Shown here: one piece after another, positions 23,615 through 31,889 of the stretch
How positions within the stretch are numbered: the first letter of the stretch is position 1
How the letters are laid out: every line of letters begins with the position of its first letter
Source: JASLPR01 sp964496475
Lineage (GTDB): Bacteria > Chloroflexota > UBA11872 > VXNJ01
DNA length: 41,170 bases
NCBI GenBank assembly: GCA_964496475.1
Contig: CAZBZS010000018.1
Span: forward strand, 1 to 41,170
Direction of reading: 5' to 3'
Notes under the pieces: generated by a model
Seen by the model: the letters and a program-made list of their open reading frames with translations, nothing else
Told to the model about the DNA's origin: nothing
Databases searched by the model: none
Translations under genes and position numbers: made by a program

Positions 23615-24820
23615 ATGCCAGACATGGCATATGGTGATCTTACCGGGGTAGGCATAGCCCCGACGGGCTACGCCCGAGGCGCCCACGCGGTAGTGGCGGA
23701 GGTTGGGGCGGTGAAGGGGTTGCTGGGGGTACAGCCGCTTTGGACTCACGCAATCGAATTTCCCGAAGAGCTGGCGGGTCGCCTCCACGGTCTTACGCGG
23801 CGACAGGTTGCGAAGGCCGAGTTGCTGGAACTGGACGCCGAGATCGGCGGTTACTACGCGGAAGTGGTAGATGATCTTCTGATTGGGGCGAGGATCGGGG
23901 ACCGGGAGATTCAATACATCGCGATGCGGGGTGTCTCGGCGGGTTCGGGGGACGAGCATCCCGGGGCGAATCTGCCGGCCAAGCTAAAGGTGGCGAACGC
24001 GGGAATTACGGTGCTGGCAGACTTCGCGGCGGCGGACATGGCGGTCGGTGGAGGCGGTTCGCCGGTGGGATGTTTTGCCGACTGCCAGATGTTCGCCGAC
24101 CAGGACCTTGGAACGCTCGTCATATCGCTGGGAGCGCTGGCGTCGGTCACGGTAATTCCCCGGGCCGGCTCGGAGAGCTCGCCCGTTGGCTTTGTCACGG
24201 GGCCGGGGACGGTATTGAACGAAATTCTGGAGGCGTCTAAACCGGTTGGCGAGCCGGCTGCGGGGGGGGCGTTGCCGATCGTGATGGCGGAACCGCGGGA
24301 GGAGCTATTGAAGCGATTGCTGCGGCACCCGTTCCTAGAGATAATGCCGCCAAAGTCAGCGGGTATCCGGCCGTTTGGGGGTCAATTATTGGATGCCGTG
24401 CGGAGCTGGCCGGAAGCTCGGGGAGCCGACTTCGCAGAATTGCGGGCTACGTTTCACGCCTTCACCGCATGGTCAATTGCGGGCGCACTCGAGCTGTTCG
24501 TGCCAAGCGAGCTGGCGATTGCACGAGTAATAGTGGGTGGGACCGGCGCGGAAATGCCGGAGTTAATGGCGCAGCTAGAGTGGGCGCTCCCTGACTGGCC
24601 GGTTCTCCGCTACGAGATGTTCGGCCTGCCGGGAGGAGCGCACGACGCTATCGCCGCGGCGTTGCTGGGTGCGGCAACGCTGGCCGGAATTCCCAACAAC
24701 GTACCCAGTTGCACTGGCGCGCGGCAGGAGGTCGTTATGGGGAAAATCGCGCAGGGGAAGGCCTATAGCTCACTGCGAGACGAGGCCCGGACGCTAAAAA
24801 GCAATTGGTTCGGGAATTAG
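23615..24820 (+). CDS. degenerate AnmK-like protein (anhydro-N-acetylmuramic acid kinase fold)
   Basis: 401 residues. The AnmK fold is clear in the second half: HPFLEIMPPKSAGIRPFG (family PPKSTGRE.FG), TFHAFTAWSIAGAL, VIVGGTGAEMPELM and GIPNNVPSCTGA; and in GITVLADFAAADMAVGGGGSPV (family VVADFR..D.A.GG.GAPL). The active parts are altered: the N-terminal SGTSLDGID phosphate-binding loop reads GIAPTGYARGAHAVV, the HGQT segment reads GDEH, and DTGPGN reads VTGPGT. True AnmK phosphorylates anhydroMurNAc for cell-wall recycling; this protein probably does not, and may be a paralogue with another role or a pseudoenzyme. The frame is intact, so it appears to be maintained. Confidence 0.8.
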   Translation: MPDMAYGDLTGVGIAPTGYARGAHAVVAEVGAVKGLLGVQPLWTHAIEFPEELAGRLHGLTRRQVAKAELLELDAEIGGYYAEVVDDLLIGARIGDREIQYIAMRGVSAGSGDEHPGANLPAKLKVANAGITVLADFAAADMAVGGGGSPVGCFADCQMFADQDLGTLVISLGALASVTVIPRAGSESSPVGFVTGPGTVLNEILEASKPVGEPAAGGALPIVMAEPREELLKRLLRHPFLEIMPPKSAGIRPFGGQLLDAVRSWPEARGADFAELRATFHAFTAWSIAGALELFVPSELAIARVIVGGTGAEMPELMAQLEWALPDWPVLRYEMFGLPGGAHDAIAAALLGAATLAGIPNNVPSCTGARQEVVMGKIAQGKAYSSLRDEARTLKSNWFGN

Positions 24821-24830
24821 CCGCAGCTGG

Positions 24831-25463
24831 CTATTTTTCCTCAATCGTGATGGATAGTAGCTGCACATCTTCAGTCGGTTTCGACTTCTCGCCGGACGAA
24901 CCCACTGCGGTCTCGACATCGTTGATGGCGTCTACAACGTCCAGGCCTTCCTCCACCAGGCCGAACAGTGCGTATTGCTTCGGGAGCCTGCCGGTGAGGT
25001 CGTCCAGGGTGATGAAGAACTGGCTGCCGCCGGTGCCCGGCGCACCCTTGTTCGCCATGGCGAAGCTGCCTTTCACATAGTTTCGATCAGCGGGAACGGG
25101 GTCATCTTGGATCTGATAGCCGGGTCCGCCGGTCCCGGTCCCGGTCGGGTCGCCGGATTGCAGCACGAACCCCTTGACGATGCGGTGGACGATCAATCCG
25201 TCAAAGTAGCCTTGCTTTGCGAGGAACACGAAGTTGTTCACCGCGATTGGGGCGATGTCAGGGAATAGCCGACCCTTCATCGTGCCGTGGGTTGTTTCAA
25301 TAGTCACCAGATACTCGGTGTCGGCATCGATTGTCATCTCAGGCGGCGAGTCCCACTGCATGTTCCCTCCATCGGATTCCTGGGTTGGTGTCTTTTCTGC
25401 GCCGCAGGCGAAAAGGGGCAAGAGCATCAGAAGGAAGATCGCCGCCGAGACTTTGATCGACAT
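24831..25463 (-). CDS. cyclophilin-type peptidyl-prolyl isomerase, lipoprotein
   Basis: 210 residues from ATG 25463, chosen because GGGGAG precedes it and a lipoprotein signal follows at once (MSIKVSAAIFLLMLLPLFAC, cysteine at 20). The frame also extends upstream to 25538, without support. The cyclophilin domain covers about residues 55-205: NNFVFLAKQGYFDGLIVHRI, GFVLQSGDPTGTGTGGPGY, FAMANKGAPGTGGSQFFITL and ALFGLVEEGLDVVDAI, with the FxxQ/GDPTGTG and SQFF elements of active enzymes. It should fold exported proteins at the outer face of the membrane. It is convergent with the AnmK-like gene, with a ten-base gap. Confidence 0.92.
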   Translation of the reverse strand: MSIKVSAAIFLLMLLPLFACGAEKTPTQESDGGNMQWDSPPEMTIDADTEYLVTIETTHGTMKGRLFPDIAPIAVNNFVFLAKQGYFDGLIVHRIVKGFVLQSGDPTGTGTGGPGYQIQDDPVPADRNYVKGSFAMANKGAPGTGGSQFFITLDDLTGRLPKQYALFGLVEEGLDVVDAINDVETAVGSSGEKSKPTEDVQLLSITIEEK

Positions 25464-25691
25464 AAAAACGCTCCCCTGAAACTTGCCGAGATTTTCCCGA
25501 CCACGTCGAAAAACGGTATGCCGCGTAGTATGCCGCAACTGATTGCAGAGTTGCCGAAGATAGCGGAAATCTTAGGGAGTGATGGTCGCCAGGAACCGAT
25601 TTGACGGTGGGGAGAGCCCGCGCTTGCGCGCGGACGGCGGCTCGGGAAGACTGGCCGGGAGGTCTGTAAGGAGTGCGGAAGGAGCGAGATT

Positions 25692-27032
25692 TTGACGATG
25701 AGGAGGGCAAATTATGGAGATCGTCTCAAGACACGCGCTTGTCAGGCTATACAGAGTCGCAAACGGGACATCGTTGACGTGGGCGATCGCATTTTGCACA
25801 TGCCCGAACTGGGGTTCCGGGAGCACAGAACGGCCAGGGCGGTAAAAGAGTTTCTGAATGATCTCGGGCTGGAGGTTAGGGAAGTGATCGCTTTGACGGG
25901 TCTGAAAGCAGTCCTGGATAGCGGGCGGCCGGGACCGACAGTGTCTGTGATGGGAGAACTGGACGCGCTGGTGGTGTCGGACCATCCGTTTGCCGACTCG
26001 GAGACCGGCGCGACGCACGCTTGCGGGCACAACGGACAGATCGCCGGCATCCTGGCGGCGGCGGTCGGATTGAGCGATCCGGAGGTGCTGGCCGAACTTT
26101 CCGGGCGAATCGCCTTCGTAGCCATGCCTGCCGAGGAATACGTTGAGGTGGAGTACCACCGCGACCTGGTGCGCGAGGGAAAGCTGCACTTTCTGGGAGG
26201 AAAGGCGGAGTTCGTGGCGCTCGACGAGCTGGGCGATGTGGATATCTGCATGCTGGTTTACCTGGCGTCGATGGAGGAACGGGCGGTTGTGTCGGAGTCA
26301 AACAATGGCTGCGTCGCGAAGTTGATCAGGTATTCGGGCAAGGCGGCACACGCCGGCGGCGCCCCGCACGATGTAATCAACGTGCTGAACGCGGCGACTC
26401 TGGGAATTCAAGCGATTCACGCGCAGCGAGAGACGTTCCGGGACGAGGACGCGATTCGAGTCCATCCGCTCATCACGCACGGCGGGGACATAGTGAACGT
26501 GGTGCCGTCTGAGGTCACTCTGGAGACCTACTTCAGAGGGAAGATGCTGGAAGCGATTCTCGACGCGGAGCAAAAGGTGAATCGGGCTTTGAAGGCAGGC
26601 GCCCTGGCAATGGACGCGACGGTGGAAATCGAAACTTTGCCCGGATACATGCCTCTCCGGAATCATTCGGATGTGAGTGACCTATTCCTCGCGAACGTGG
26701 AGGGGATGTTCGGACCCGGAACGGTGTCGGCGAGCGGACATCGAGCCGGGTCGACCGATACGGGTGATCTGAGCCAGATGATGCCGACGGTTCATCCATA
26801 TATGAATGGGTTGAGCGGAGCCGGGCACTCGGCTGCGTGGGAAGTCGTCGACCGAGAAGCCGCTTATGTCGATCCGGGAATCGCGATGGCACTGACGACG
26901 ATCGATGTTCTGGAGGATGGAGCGTGGCGAGGCCGTGACATCGTGCGCGAGTTTCGGCCAGCTTTGACCCGGGACGAGTACCTTGAATTACAGAATGCCG
27001 TGTTCCACGTGGACTCGTTCACCGCCGAGTGA
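25692..27032 (+). CDS. M20-family amidohydrolase/peptidase
   Basis: 446 residues. TTG 25692 has GGAAGGAG seven bases upstream; ATG 25698 is two codons in and also possible. Opens with RILHMPELGFREHRTARAV, then GPTVSVMGELDAL, a metal-site segment THACGHNGQIAGILAAA, catalytic AMPAEEYVEVE, the dimerisation-domain YSGKAAHAGGAPHDVINVLNA, the VNVVPSEVTLETYFRG segment, and a late GHRAGSTDTGDLSQ and GLSGAGHS. The CGHNGQ form differs from the CGHDGH of many M20D hydrolases but resembles the AbgB branch (CGHN). It likely cleaves an N-acyl or p-aminobenzoyl-glutamate-type amide; the substrate is unknown. Confidence 0.88.
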   Translation: MTMRRANYGDRLKTRACQAIQSRKRDIVDVGDRILHMPELGFREHRTARAVKEFLNDLGLEVREVIALTGLKAVLDSGRPGPTVSVMGELDALVVSDHPFADSETGATHACGHNGQIAGILAAAVGLSDPEVLAELSGRIAFVAMPAEEYVEVEYHRDLVREGKLHFLGGKAEFVALDELGDVDICMLVYLASMEERAVVSESNNGCVAKLIRYSGKAAHAGGAPHDVINVLNAATLGIQAIHAQRETFRDEDAIRVHPLITHGGDIVNVVPSEVTLETYFRGKMLEAILDAEQKVNRALKAGALAMDATVEIETLPGYMPLRNHSDVSDLFLANVEGMFGPGTVSASGHRAGSTDTGDLSQMMPTVHPYMNGLSGAGHSAAWEVVDREAAYVDPGIAMALTTIDVLEDGAWRGRDIVREFRPALTRDEYLELQNAVFHVDSFTAE

Positions 27033-27166
27033 AGTCTGCCCCTCGGAGTAGCGCTCTAGCTGAGATGGCGGGACCCCCGTGACTTTAGAGCGGAATGCTG
27101 TCGGCGCGCGTACCATTCTCAGTCTGCGTCGCCCCGATAGCGGCGTATTCCAGATACAGGAGTCGA

Positions 27167-28576
27167 GTGACGTCACCGGAGATTACTGAGGGGCAATCCG
27201 GCGGCCGCCAGCCGGTGGCCGGGCGGCCGGCGGAACTCGACGCTGACGTTAGCGCGGGCTCGGGCCGGGTTCTCGGGTTGGCGTGGCCGGTGTTCGTCGA
27301 GAATTTGCTGCAGACCGGGGTTGGCGCTGTCGACACGCTGATGGTGTCGGTACTCGGCACGGCGGCCCTGGCAGGCGTCGGCACGTCGGTGGTCCTCCTT
27401 TTCATTGTCCAGTCTTCAATTATGGCTGTGGCTATGGGAGGGAACGTGCTGGTGGCGCATGTCGTGGGTGCCCGTGACAGTGAACTCGTCCGACGTTTTG
27501 CTAGGCAAACGCTGGTCCTTGGTCTCGTCCTGAGCATTGGGCTAACTGTTGCGGGAACGGTCTTTTCCCGGCAATTTGTGGATCTGCTGGGGCCGGAGGA
27601 TGAGGTGTTGCAGATTGGCACTGACTACATGCGAGTGACCATGGCCACCTCAGTCGGGATGGTGATGATGTTCGTGGCTAGTGGAATCCTGCGCGGTGCG
27701 GGGGATACGCGAACGCCAATGTATGCCGGGCTGGCGATGAATCTCATCAATGTTCCATTGTCATACCTGTTCATTTTTGGCGCCTTGGGCTTTCCCGAAC
27801 TAGGGCCTGTCGGATCTGCATGGGGTGCAGCCATTGCCCGTTTCGCGGGCGCAGGTGTTTTGTTGTACGTCCTCTGGCGAGGCAGTTACGGACTCTCTGT
27901 TTCTGGGCGGGGGTCATGGGCTCTTGAACGTGAGGTCGCGACCCGGATTTTGCGGATCGGAGTCCCGGCCATGCTGGAGCAATTGCTGGGAGCGCTGTCG
28001 ATGCTGGTTTTCACAGCTATGGTGGTCTCGCTTGGCACACAGGTGTACGCGGCGCAACGGATAACTTTTCAGATCCTGTCGTTCGGCTGGATGCCTGGAT
28101 TCGCGTTTGCGGTGGCTGCCACCACGCTGACCGGCCAGGCACTGGGGGCGGGTCAGCCGCTGGCAGCGGTCCGCGCTACCTGGACGGCGACGGCATATGC
28201 GACGTCCTTCATAACGTTGTTTGCACTGGTCGTATTTGCTTTCAATGAGACCATCGCCAGCATTTACACTGCCGATCCCGAAATCGTGGTGCTTGCCGGC
28301 CGGGCTATGCGGGTTTTGAGCTTTGCTCTACCGGGATTTGCACTCACATTCGTTCTCCAGGGGGGATTGTGGGGCGCGGGCGACACCCGCTTTGCGATGT
28401 GGTTGACCGTTGTGTCCTCGTGGGTGGTGCGCTTGCCCGTTGCTTGGTATGTTGGCATTCACTTGAACTTCGGTCTTGTCGGAATGTACTGGGTATTTCT
28501 AGGCGAAATGCTGGTGCGTTTGGTGGTCATGCTCTGGAGGTACCAATCCGGGAGATGGAAACAAATCGCTGTATGA
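27167..28576 (+). CDS. MATE-family multidrug/cation antiporter
   Basis: 469 residues from GTG 27167, with AGGAG at 27158-27162; the frame runs upstream to 27095 without better support. About 12 hydrophobic helices. Two homologous halves each start with a MATE signature: LAWPVFVENLLQTGVGAVDTLMVSVLG and LRIGVPAMLEQLLGALSMLVF, and each has a GxLRGAGDTRTPMY / GGLWGAGDTRFAMW element. It should export organic cations or drugs using a sodium or proton gradient. It lies 135 bases after the amidohydrolase gene, on the same strand. Confidence 0.93.
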   Translation: MTSPEITEGQSGGRQPVAGRPAELDADVSAGSGRVLGLAWPVFVENLLQTGVGAVDTLMVSVLGTAALAGVGTSVVLLFIVQSSIMAVAMGGNVLVAHVVGARDSELVRRFARQTLVLGLVLSIGLTVAGTVFSRQFVDLLGPEDEVLQIGTDYMRVTMATSVGMVMMFVASGILRGAGDTRTPMYAGLAMNLINVPLSYLFIFGALGFPELGPVGSAWGAAIARFAGAGVLLYVLWRGSYGLSVSGRGSWALEREVATRILRIGVPAMLEQLLGALSMLVFTAMVVSLGTQVYAAQRITFQILSFGWMPGFAFAVAATTLTGQALGAGQPLAAVRATWTATAYATSFITLFALVVFAFNETIASIYTADPEIVVLAGRAMRVLSFALPGFALTFVLQGGLWGAGDTRFAMWLTVVSSWVVRLPVAWYVGIHLNFGLVGMYWVFLGEMLVRLVVMLWRYQSGRWKQIAV

Positions 28577-28696
28577 GACGGTCCGAATGTGATTTGCACG
28601 CGACCAGCCACGAGGGACGGCCGCCTAATCAGGGATGCGGTACTCTGTGGGGTAACTGAGCGGATGCGAGTGCGGCTACGCTAACGAAATAGATTG

Positions 28697-29536
28697 ATGG
28701 GGTTTGAGCGAGTGATGGTCCCTCTTGAGGATGAATTCGGCGACCTGATCGGAAAGTCCAGACGCGGTAACGGATTGACCGTAGATGACCTGGCCGGTCA
28801 AACGGGTATCGGGGTGGACATCATTTCGGCTTTTGAGGGTTATCGGCGTGACCCAACCAACGAGCAGTCAGACGCGCTGGCCGGGCCTCTGGGCCTGGAC
28901 GCGGAGAAGCTGTGGGAAATTGCCGTGGACACCTGGGCGCCGGAATCAGTGGAGACGGTGGTTAAAGGCGGGTTGAGAGTCGATCAGCTCTGGTTTGGGC
29001 CGGACCGGGTCTGGGCGTATGTGCTTGGGGACGAATCCCGTTGCGTATTGATCGATGCGGGCGCCCCGGCGGGCGAGATCAGAGAGGCGGTTGGGAGGCG
29101 CGAACTGGTGGCAGTGGTGCTGACTCACACTCATGGGGACCACGTGAGTTCGTTGGCCGATATTGCCAGAGGTACAGACGCTTCGGTTTACGTGCCGACG
29201 CAAGAGGTGGATGCGGTGGCCGGTAGTGGGGATAGTGTCCGGCCGTTTTCTGACGGGGACGTGATCAATGCGGGGCCGTTTGAATTCGGTGTATTGCACA
29301 CGCCGGGCCACTCGGTCGGGGAGTCCTGCCTGGCGATTGGCGATGCGGTATTCACCGGAGACGCGCTGTTTGCAGGTTCGATTGGCGGCACCAACCTAGG
29401 TCCAGAGGTCTATCCCGTGCACAAGAAGACGGTGAGGGACAAGGTTTTGACGCTGCCGGGCGCGACCAAATTATTTCCCGGTCACGGCCCCCAGACGACG
29501 GTCGCCGAGGAACTTGCCCACAATCCGTTTTTCTAG
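28697..29536 (+). CDS. fusion of XRE-like HTH and metallo-beta-lactamase-fold hydrolase
   Basis: 279 residues. Residues about 15-75 look like an XRE-type HTH (GNGLTVDDLAGQTGIGVDIISAFEG, then DALAGPLGLDAEKLWEIA). From residue about 90 follows an MBL-fold domain: DAGAPAGEIREAV, the metal motif THTHGDHVSSLADI near residue 143, LHTPGHSVGESCLAIG, FTGDALFAGSIG and FPGHGPQTTV, a complete HxHxDH-H-D-H glyoxalase-II-like set. So a DNA-binding-type head is joined to an apparently active hydrolase. The start is ATG 28697 or ATG 28712; neither has a clear SD. Substrate unknown. Confidence 0.85.
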   Translation: MGFERVMVPLEDEFGDLIGKSRRGNGLTVDDLAGQTGIGVDIISAFEGYRRDPTNEQSDALAGPLGLDAEKLWEIAVDTWAPESVETVVKGGLRVDQLWFGPDRVWAYVLGDESRCVLIDAGAPAGEIREAVGRRELVAVVLTHTHGDHVSSLADIARGTDASVYVPTQEVDAVAGSGDSVRPFSDGDVINAGPFEFGVLHTPGHSVGESCLAIGDAVFTGDALFAGSIGGTNLGPEVYPVHKKTVRDKVLTLPGATKLFPGHGPQTTVAEELAHNPFF

Positions 29537-29572
29537 AGGAGTGGTTGGGGCAAAGGACCCGGTGAAATCCAG

Positions 29573-29737
29573 CTAGTGGCCGGGGACGTAGTTCGGGTCG
29601 AGGAACTTCTCGGGGTCATCCTCGAAATCCAGCCTGCAGCCTCTAGAGCAGAAGTAATAGGTCTTGCTGTCGTGCTCGGCGGTTTCGGTGGTGGTGGCCT
29701 TTTCGACGTCCATTCCGCAGACCGGATCGATTGCCAT
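29573..29737 (-). CDS. YHS-domain small metal-binding protein
   Basis: 54 residues, missed by length cut-offs. Starts MAIDPVCGMDVEKA and continues with KTYYFCSRGCRLDFEDDPEKFL, exactly the YHS pattern (DPVCGM, YYFC, C, F, PE.FL). An AAGGAGG lies nine bases before ATG 29737; an in-frame ATG at 29746 is too close to the SD. Three cysteines (7, 30, 34) are likely metal ligands. YHS domains occur alone or in copper and heavy-metal ATPases and are proposed to bind heavy metals. It converges with the HTH-MBL gene. Confidence 0.9.
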   Translation of the reverse strand: MAIDPVCGMDVEKATTTETAEHDSKTYYFCSRGCRLDFEDDPEKFLDPNYVPGH

Positions 29738-29941
29738 GGCTGTCATCCTCCTTGGATGGCTCGGTTGTTGGATTAAGTGAGGTTATGCGGTCGGGATCGG
29801 TCGCCGCAACCGCGCGGATTCCCAACTGTTGCACCGATATTGAACGCCATCCTGTCGGCTATTGTCTCGGTTGGTCTACTGAGCGAGATCGCCGGCAGTC
29901 GGGTGTCCGGGGCGATGACCGCCTGATAGCGAGCGGGAACC

Positions 29942-31078
29942 CTAGAGGACTTCTCCGGCTCGAATCGTGTGTTCAGCGGAAAGCACGTGGTGGCCGGTCC
30001 ACGAGGTGCCCATCGAATCGGTGAAAGTGACTTCACGTTCAGCATGCCGGATGATGGCGATGTCGGCCTCACGCCCCACCTGAAGGGTCCCGATATCGTC
30101 TTGCATCCCGATCATGCGGGCCGGATCCCAGGTGGAGCTGAGGATCACGTCATCCAGCGACATTCCCAGATCGAGCATTTTGGCCATCGTGGTCGTCATG
30201 TCGTGAACGGGGCCGTCGATGTTGCGAACATGCAGATCGGTACTGATCGAGTCGGCGATAAAGTCGGAGCCCAGGGCGTTCCGCGCTCGCTCGTACTGGA
30301 AGCTCCCAGAACCGTGACCGATATCGAATAGGATTCCGCGTTCCCGAGCGGCGTGCATGTCTTCGGTGGGCCGGTCAAATTCGTCGAACAGGTTGTTGGC
30401 GCCGGCCCGGTAGCAATGGGTGACGATGTCGCCCGGTCGCAGCATGCTCAGCAATTCGGCCATGGGAATCGGAGCGTTGCCTATGTGGACCATTAGGAAC
30501 GTCCCGGCCTCTTCCGCCATTTGGACAGCCAGTTGAGCGTGGCGCTGGCCCTGCTGGCCCCATCCGACCAGCGGTCCGCTGAGCCGTATCTTGCAGCCGA
30601 GGAAAGTCTCCGGCATCTCGCGGATTGCGGCCACGCCTCCGGGCAGATCGGCGAATGCCGGGTCGTTGAGTTCGCCTTTGAAAGACACCAGGCCGATCTC
30701 GCTCAGGTGCATCAGTCCGAGAACGCGGACGCGGGCGCGATCGACAATCCACTCCTTGAAACCCCGGTAGTTCTGCGAGCCGGTACTCCCGGCGTCGAGG
30801 ACGGTAGTTACGCCCCCCTTTTTGCCTATTTCATCGGCGTCCACTCCCCAGAAAGTCGCACCCCTGTAGACGTGAACGTGAATGTCGACCAATCCGGGAG
30901 TTACCAGCAATCCGGTCGCATCAATCCTCTGTGCGGCTGCGGCGGTGATGTTCGGCTCAATGGCGACGATGTCGCCGGCGGCTACGGCCACGTCGCGAAT
31001 CGCATCGAGGCCGGTCGCCGGGTCGATGACCCGACCTCCGGCGATGACAAGGTCGTAAGTTTGCTGCTGAGCGCTCAA
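29942..31078 (-). CDS. amidohydrolase/deacetylase-type metallohydrolase (dihydroorotase-like fold)
   Basis: 378 residues. N-terminal small domain YDLVIAGGRVIDPATGLDAIRDVAVAAG, metal motif GLVDIHVHVYRGA near residue 66, possible lysine ligand in FLGCKIRLSG near 160, MVHIGN near 195, DIVTHCYRG-like, FDIGHGSGSF near 250, STDLHVRN, and the C-terminal GTLQVGREADIAII typical of amidohydrolases. It matches the group named EF_0837/AHA_3915, which includes deacetylases acting on small amides; the substrate is not determinable. An RraA-like gene lies upstream on the same strand after a structured spacer, so the two may belong to one catabolic unit. Confidence 0.88.
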   Translation of the reverse strand: MSAQQQTYDLVIAGGRVIDPATGLDAIRDVAVAAGDIVAIEPNITAAAAQRIDATGLLVTPGLVDIHVHVYRGATFWGVDADEIGKKGGVTTVLDAGSTGSQNYRGFKEWIVDRARVRVLGLMHLSEIGLVSFKGELNDPAFADLPGGVAAIREMPETFLGCKIRLSGPLVGWGQQGQRHAQLAVQMAEEAGTFLMVHIGNAPIPMAELLSMLRPGDIVTHCYRAGANNLFDEFDRPTEDMHAARERGILFDIGHGSGSFQYERARNALGSDFIADSISTDLHVRNIDGPVHDMTTTMAKMLDLGMSLDDVILSSTWDPARMIGMQDDIGTLQVGREADIAIIRHAEREVTFTDSMGTSWTGHHVLSAEHTIRAGEVL

Positions 31079-31145
31079 GCCGGGTTGGTCCTTCCGAGGA
31101 CTGAAAAACGTAACACGGGCCGGGTGGAGTTCGTTTTTCCAGAGT

Positions 31146-31205
31146 GAGAGGCCCCCGAATCGGGCGGTTTCGCCGTCTCAAGTGGTTCCGGTACGGGGGC
31201 CTCTC
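31146..31205. repeat. long perfect hairpin between the RraA-like and amidohydrolase genes
   Basis: Perfect 12-base arms (GAGAGGCCCCCG at 31146-31157 and CGGGGGCCTCTC at 31194-31205) enclose 36 bases that themselves contain the hairpin GGCGGTTTCGCC. No T-run follows on either strand, so it is not a standard intrinsic terminator. It could be a processing or stability element or a structured leader for the amidohydrolase gene. Confidence 0.55.
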
Positions 31206-31220
31206 CCTCAACTGGTCCGG

Positions 31221-31889
31221 TCATATCCAGAGCGACGTAGGGTCACGATTGGGATCGATCATCGCGGCCATCCGCTCAGTTTCGTGCCGGCGCACGGCGT
31301 GGGCGGCCTCCAATAGATCCGCGATCCGGTCGGCCGGGAAGACGCCCATCCCGTTTTCGTCGGCGTGGATAAGTCCACCGGACTGCACGACGGTGCCTCC
31401 CACGTTGATGTCGAGCCCTGCTTCGACGATCTCGTAATTGCCATGCGATGGGGTGGGGCCAAGGGTGAAATAGTGAAATCCTAACTTTTTGACGGTCGTC
31501 AAGTCGCGGACGCCACCGTCGGTTACGAGCCCGATAGCGCCCAGCCTCTGGCAAATGGTCGCCATCATGTCGCCGAAATGACAGGAGTGGCGGCGGTTAG
31601 GCCCAACATCTTTGAAGACGAGAACCGCGGGACTCGGCGAGTCTTCTAGCGCGGTGAAGAGACCGGCGAAGCCCGATCTGGATCCGGGCGGCCCTGGTAC
31701 TGCGCTACGTACGGTGGCGGTCACGGCGTAGCCGACCATTGGCTCCATCTCCGGGAATAAGCAGCGGATGTTGAAGCCCATAAAGCCGTCGGTACGATCG
31801 CGAATTTGCAATCGCTCAATAGCGTTGCAAACGGTGGCCGTGTCGAAGTCACGTAGCTGGTTGAGAATGTCCCGGGGATCTTCGATCAT
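31221..31889 (-). CDS. RraA-like/HMG-aldolase-family protein
   Basis: 222 residues from ATG 31889. This start overlaps the upstream gene's stop as ATGA, and everything upstream in the frame is a shadow of that gene. Hallmarks: RDFDTATVCNAIERL near the N-terminus, FGDMMATICQRLGAIGLVTDGGVRD (the G-D-G-x-R-D divalent-metal and carboxylate site), FTLGPTPSHG, and VVQSGGLIHADENGMGVFP. The family holds RNase E inhibitors (RraA) and 4-hydroxy-4-methyl-2-oxoglutarate aldolases; the retained site favours an aldolase or decarboxylase-type enzyme. It is translationally coupled to the large membrane protein gene. Confidence 0.87.
   Translation of the reverse strand: MIEDPRDILNQLRDFDTATVCNAIERLQIRDRTDGFMGFNIRCLFPEMEPMVGYAVTATVRSAVPGPPGSRSGFAGLFTALEDSPSPAVLVFKDVGPNRRHSCHFGDMMATICQRLGAIGLVTDGGVRDLTTVKKLGFHYFTLGPTPSHGNYEIVEAGLDINVGGTVVQSGGLIHADENGMGVFPADRIADLLEAAHAVRRHETERMAAMIDPNRDPTSLWI

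Noticed and set aside
27001..27016. TGTTCCACGTGGACTC, parS-like
   Set aside because: Only 11 of 16 matches to parS, and it is explained by the coding sequence of the M20 hydrolase.
30521..31147. 208-codon plus-strand frame opposite the amidohydrolase
   Set aside because: Antisense shadow; the reverse strand has full family motifs.
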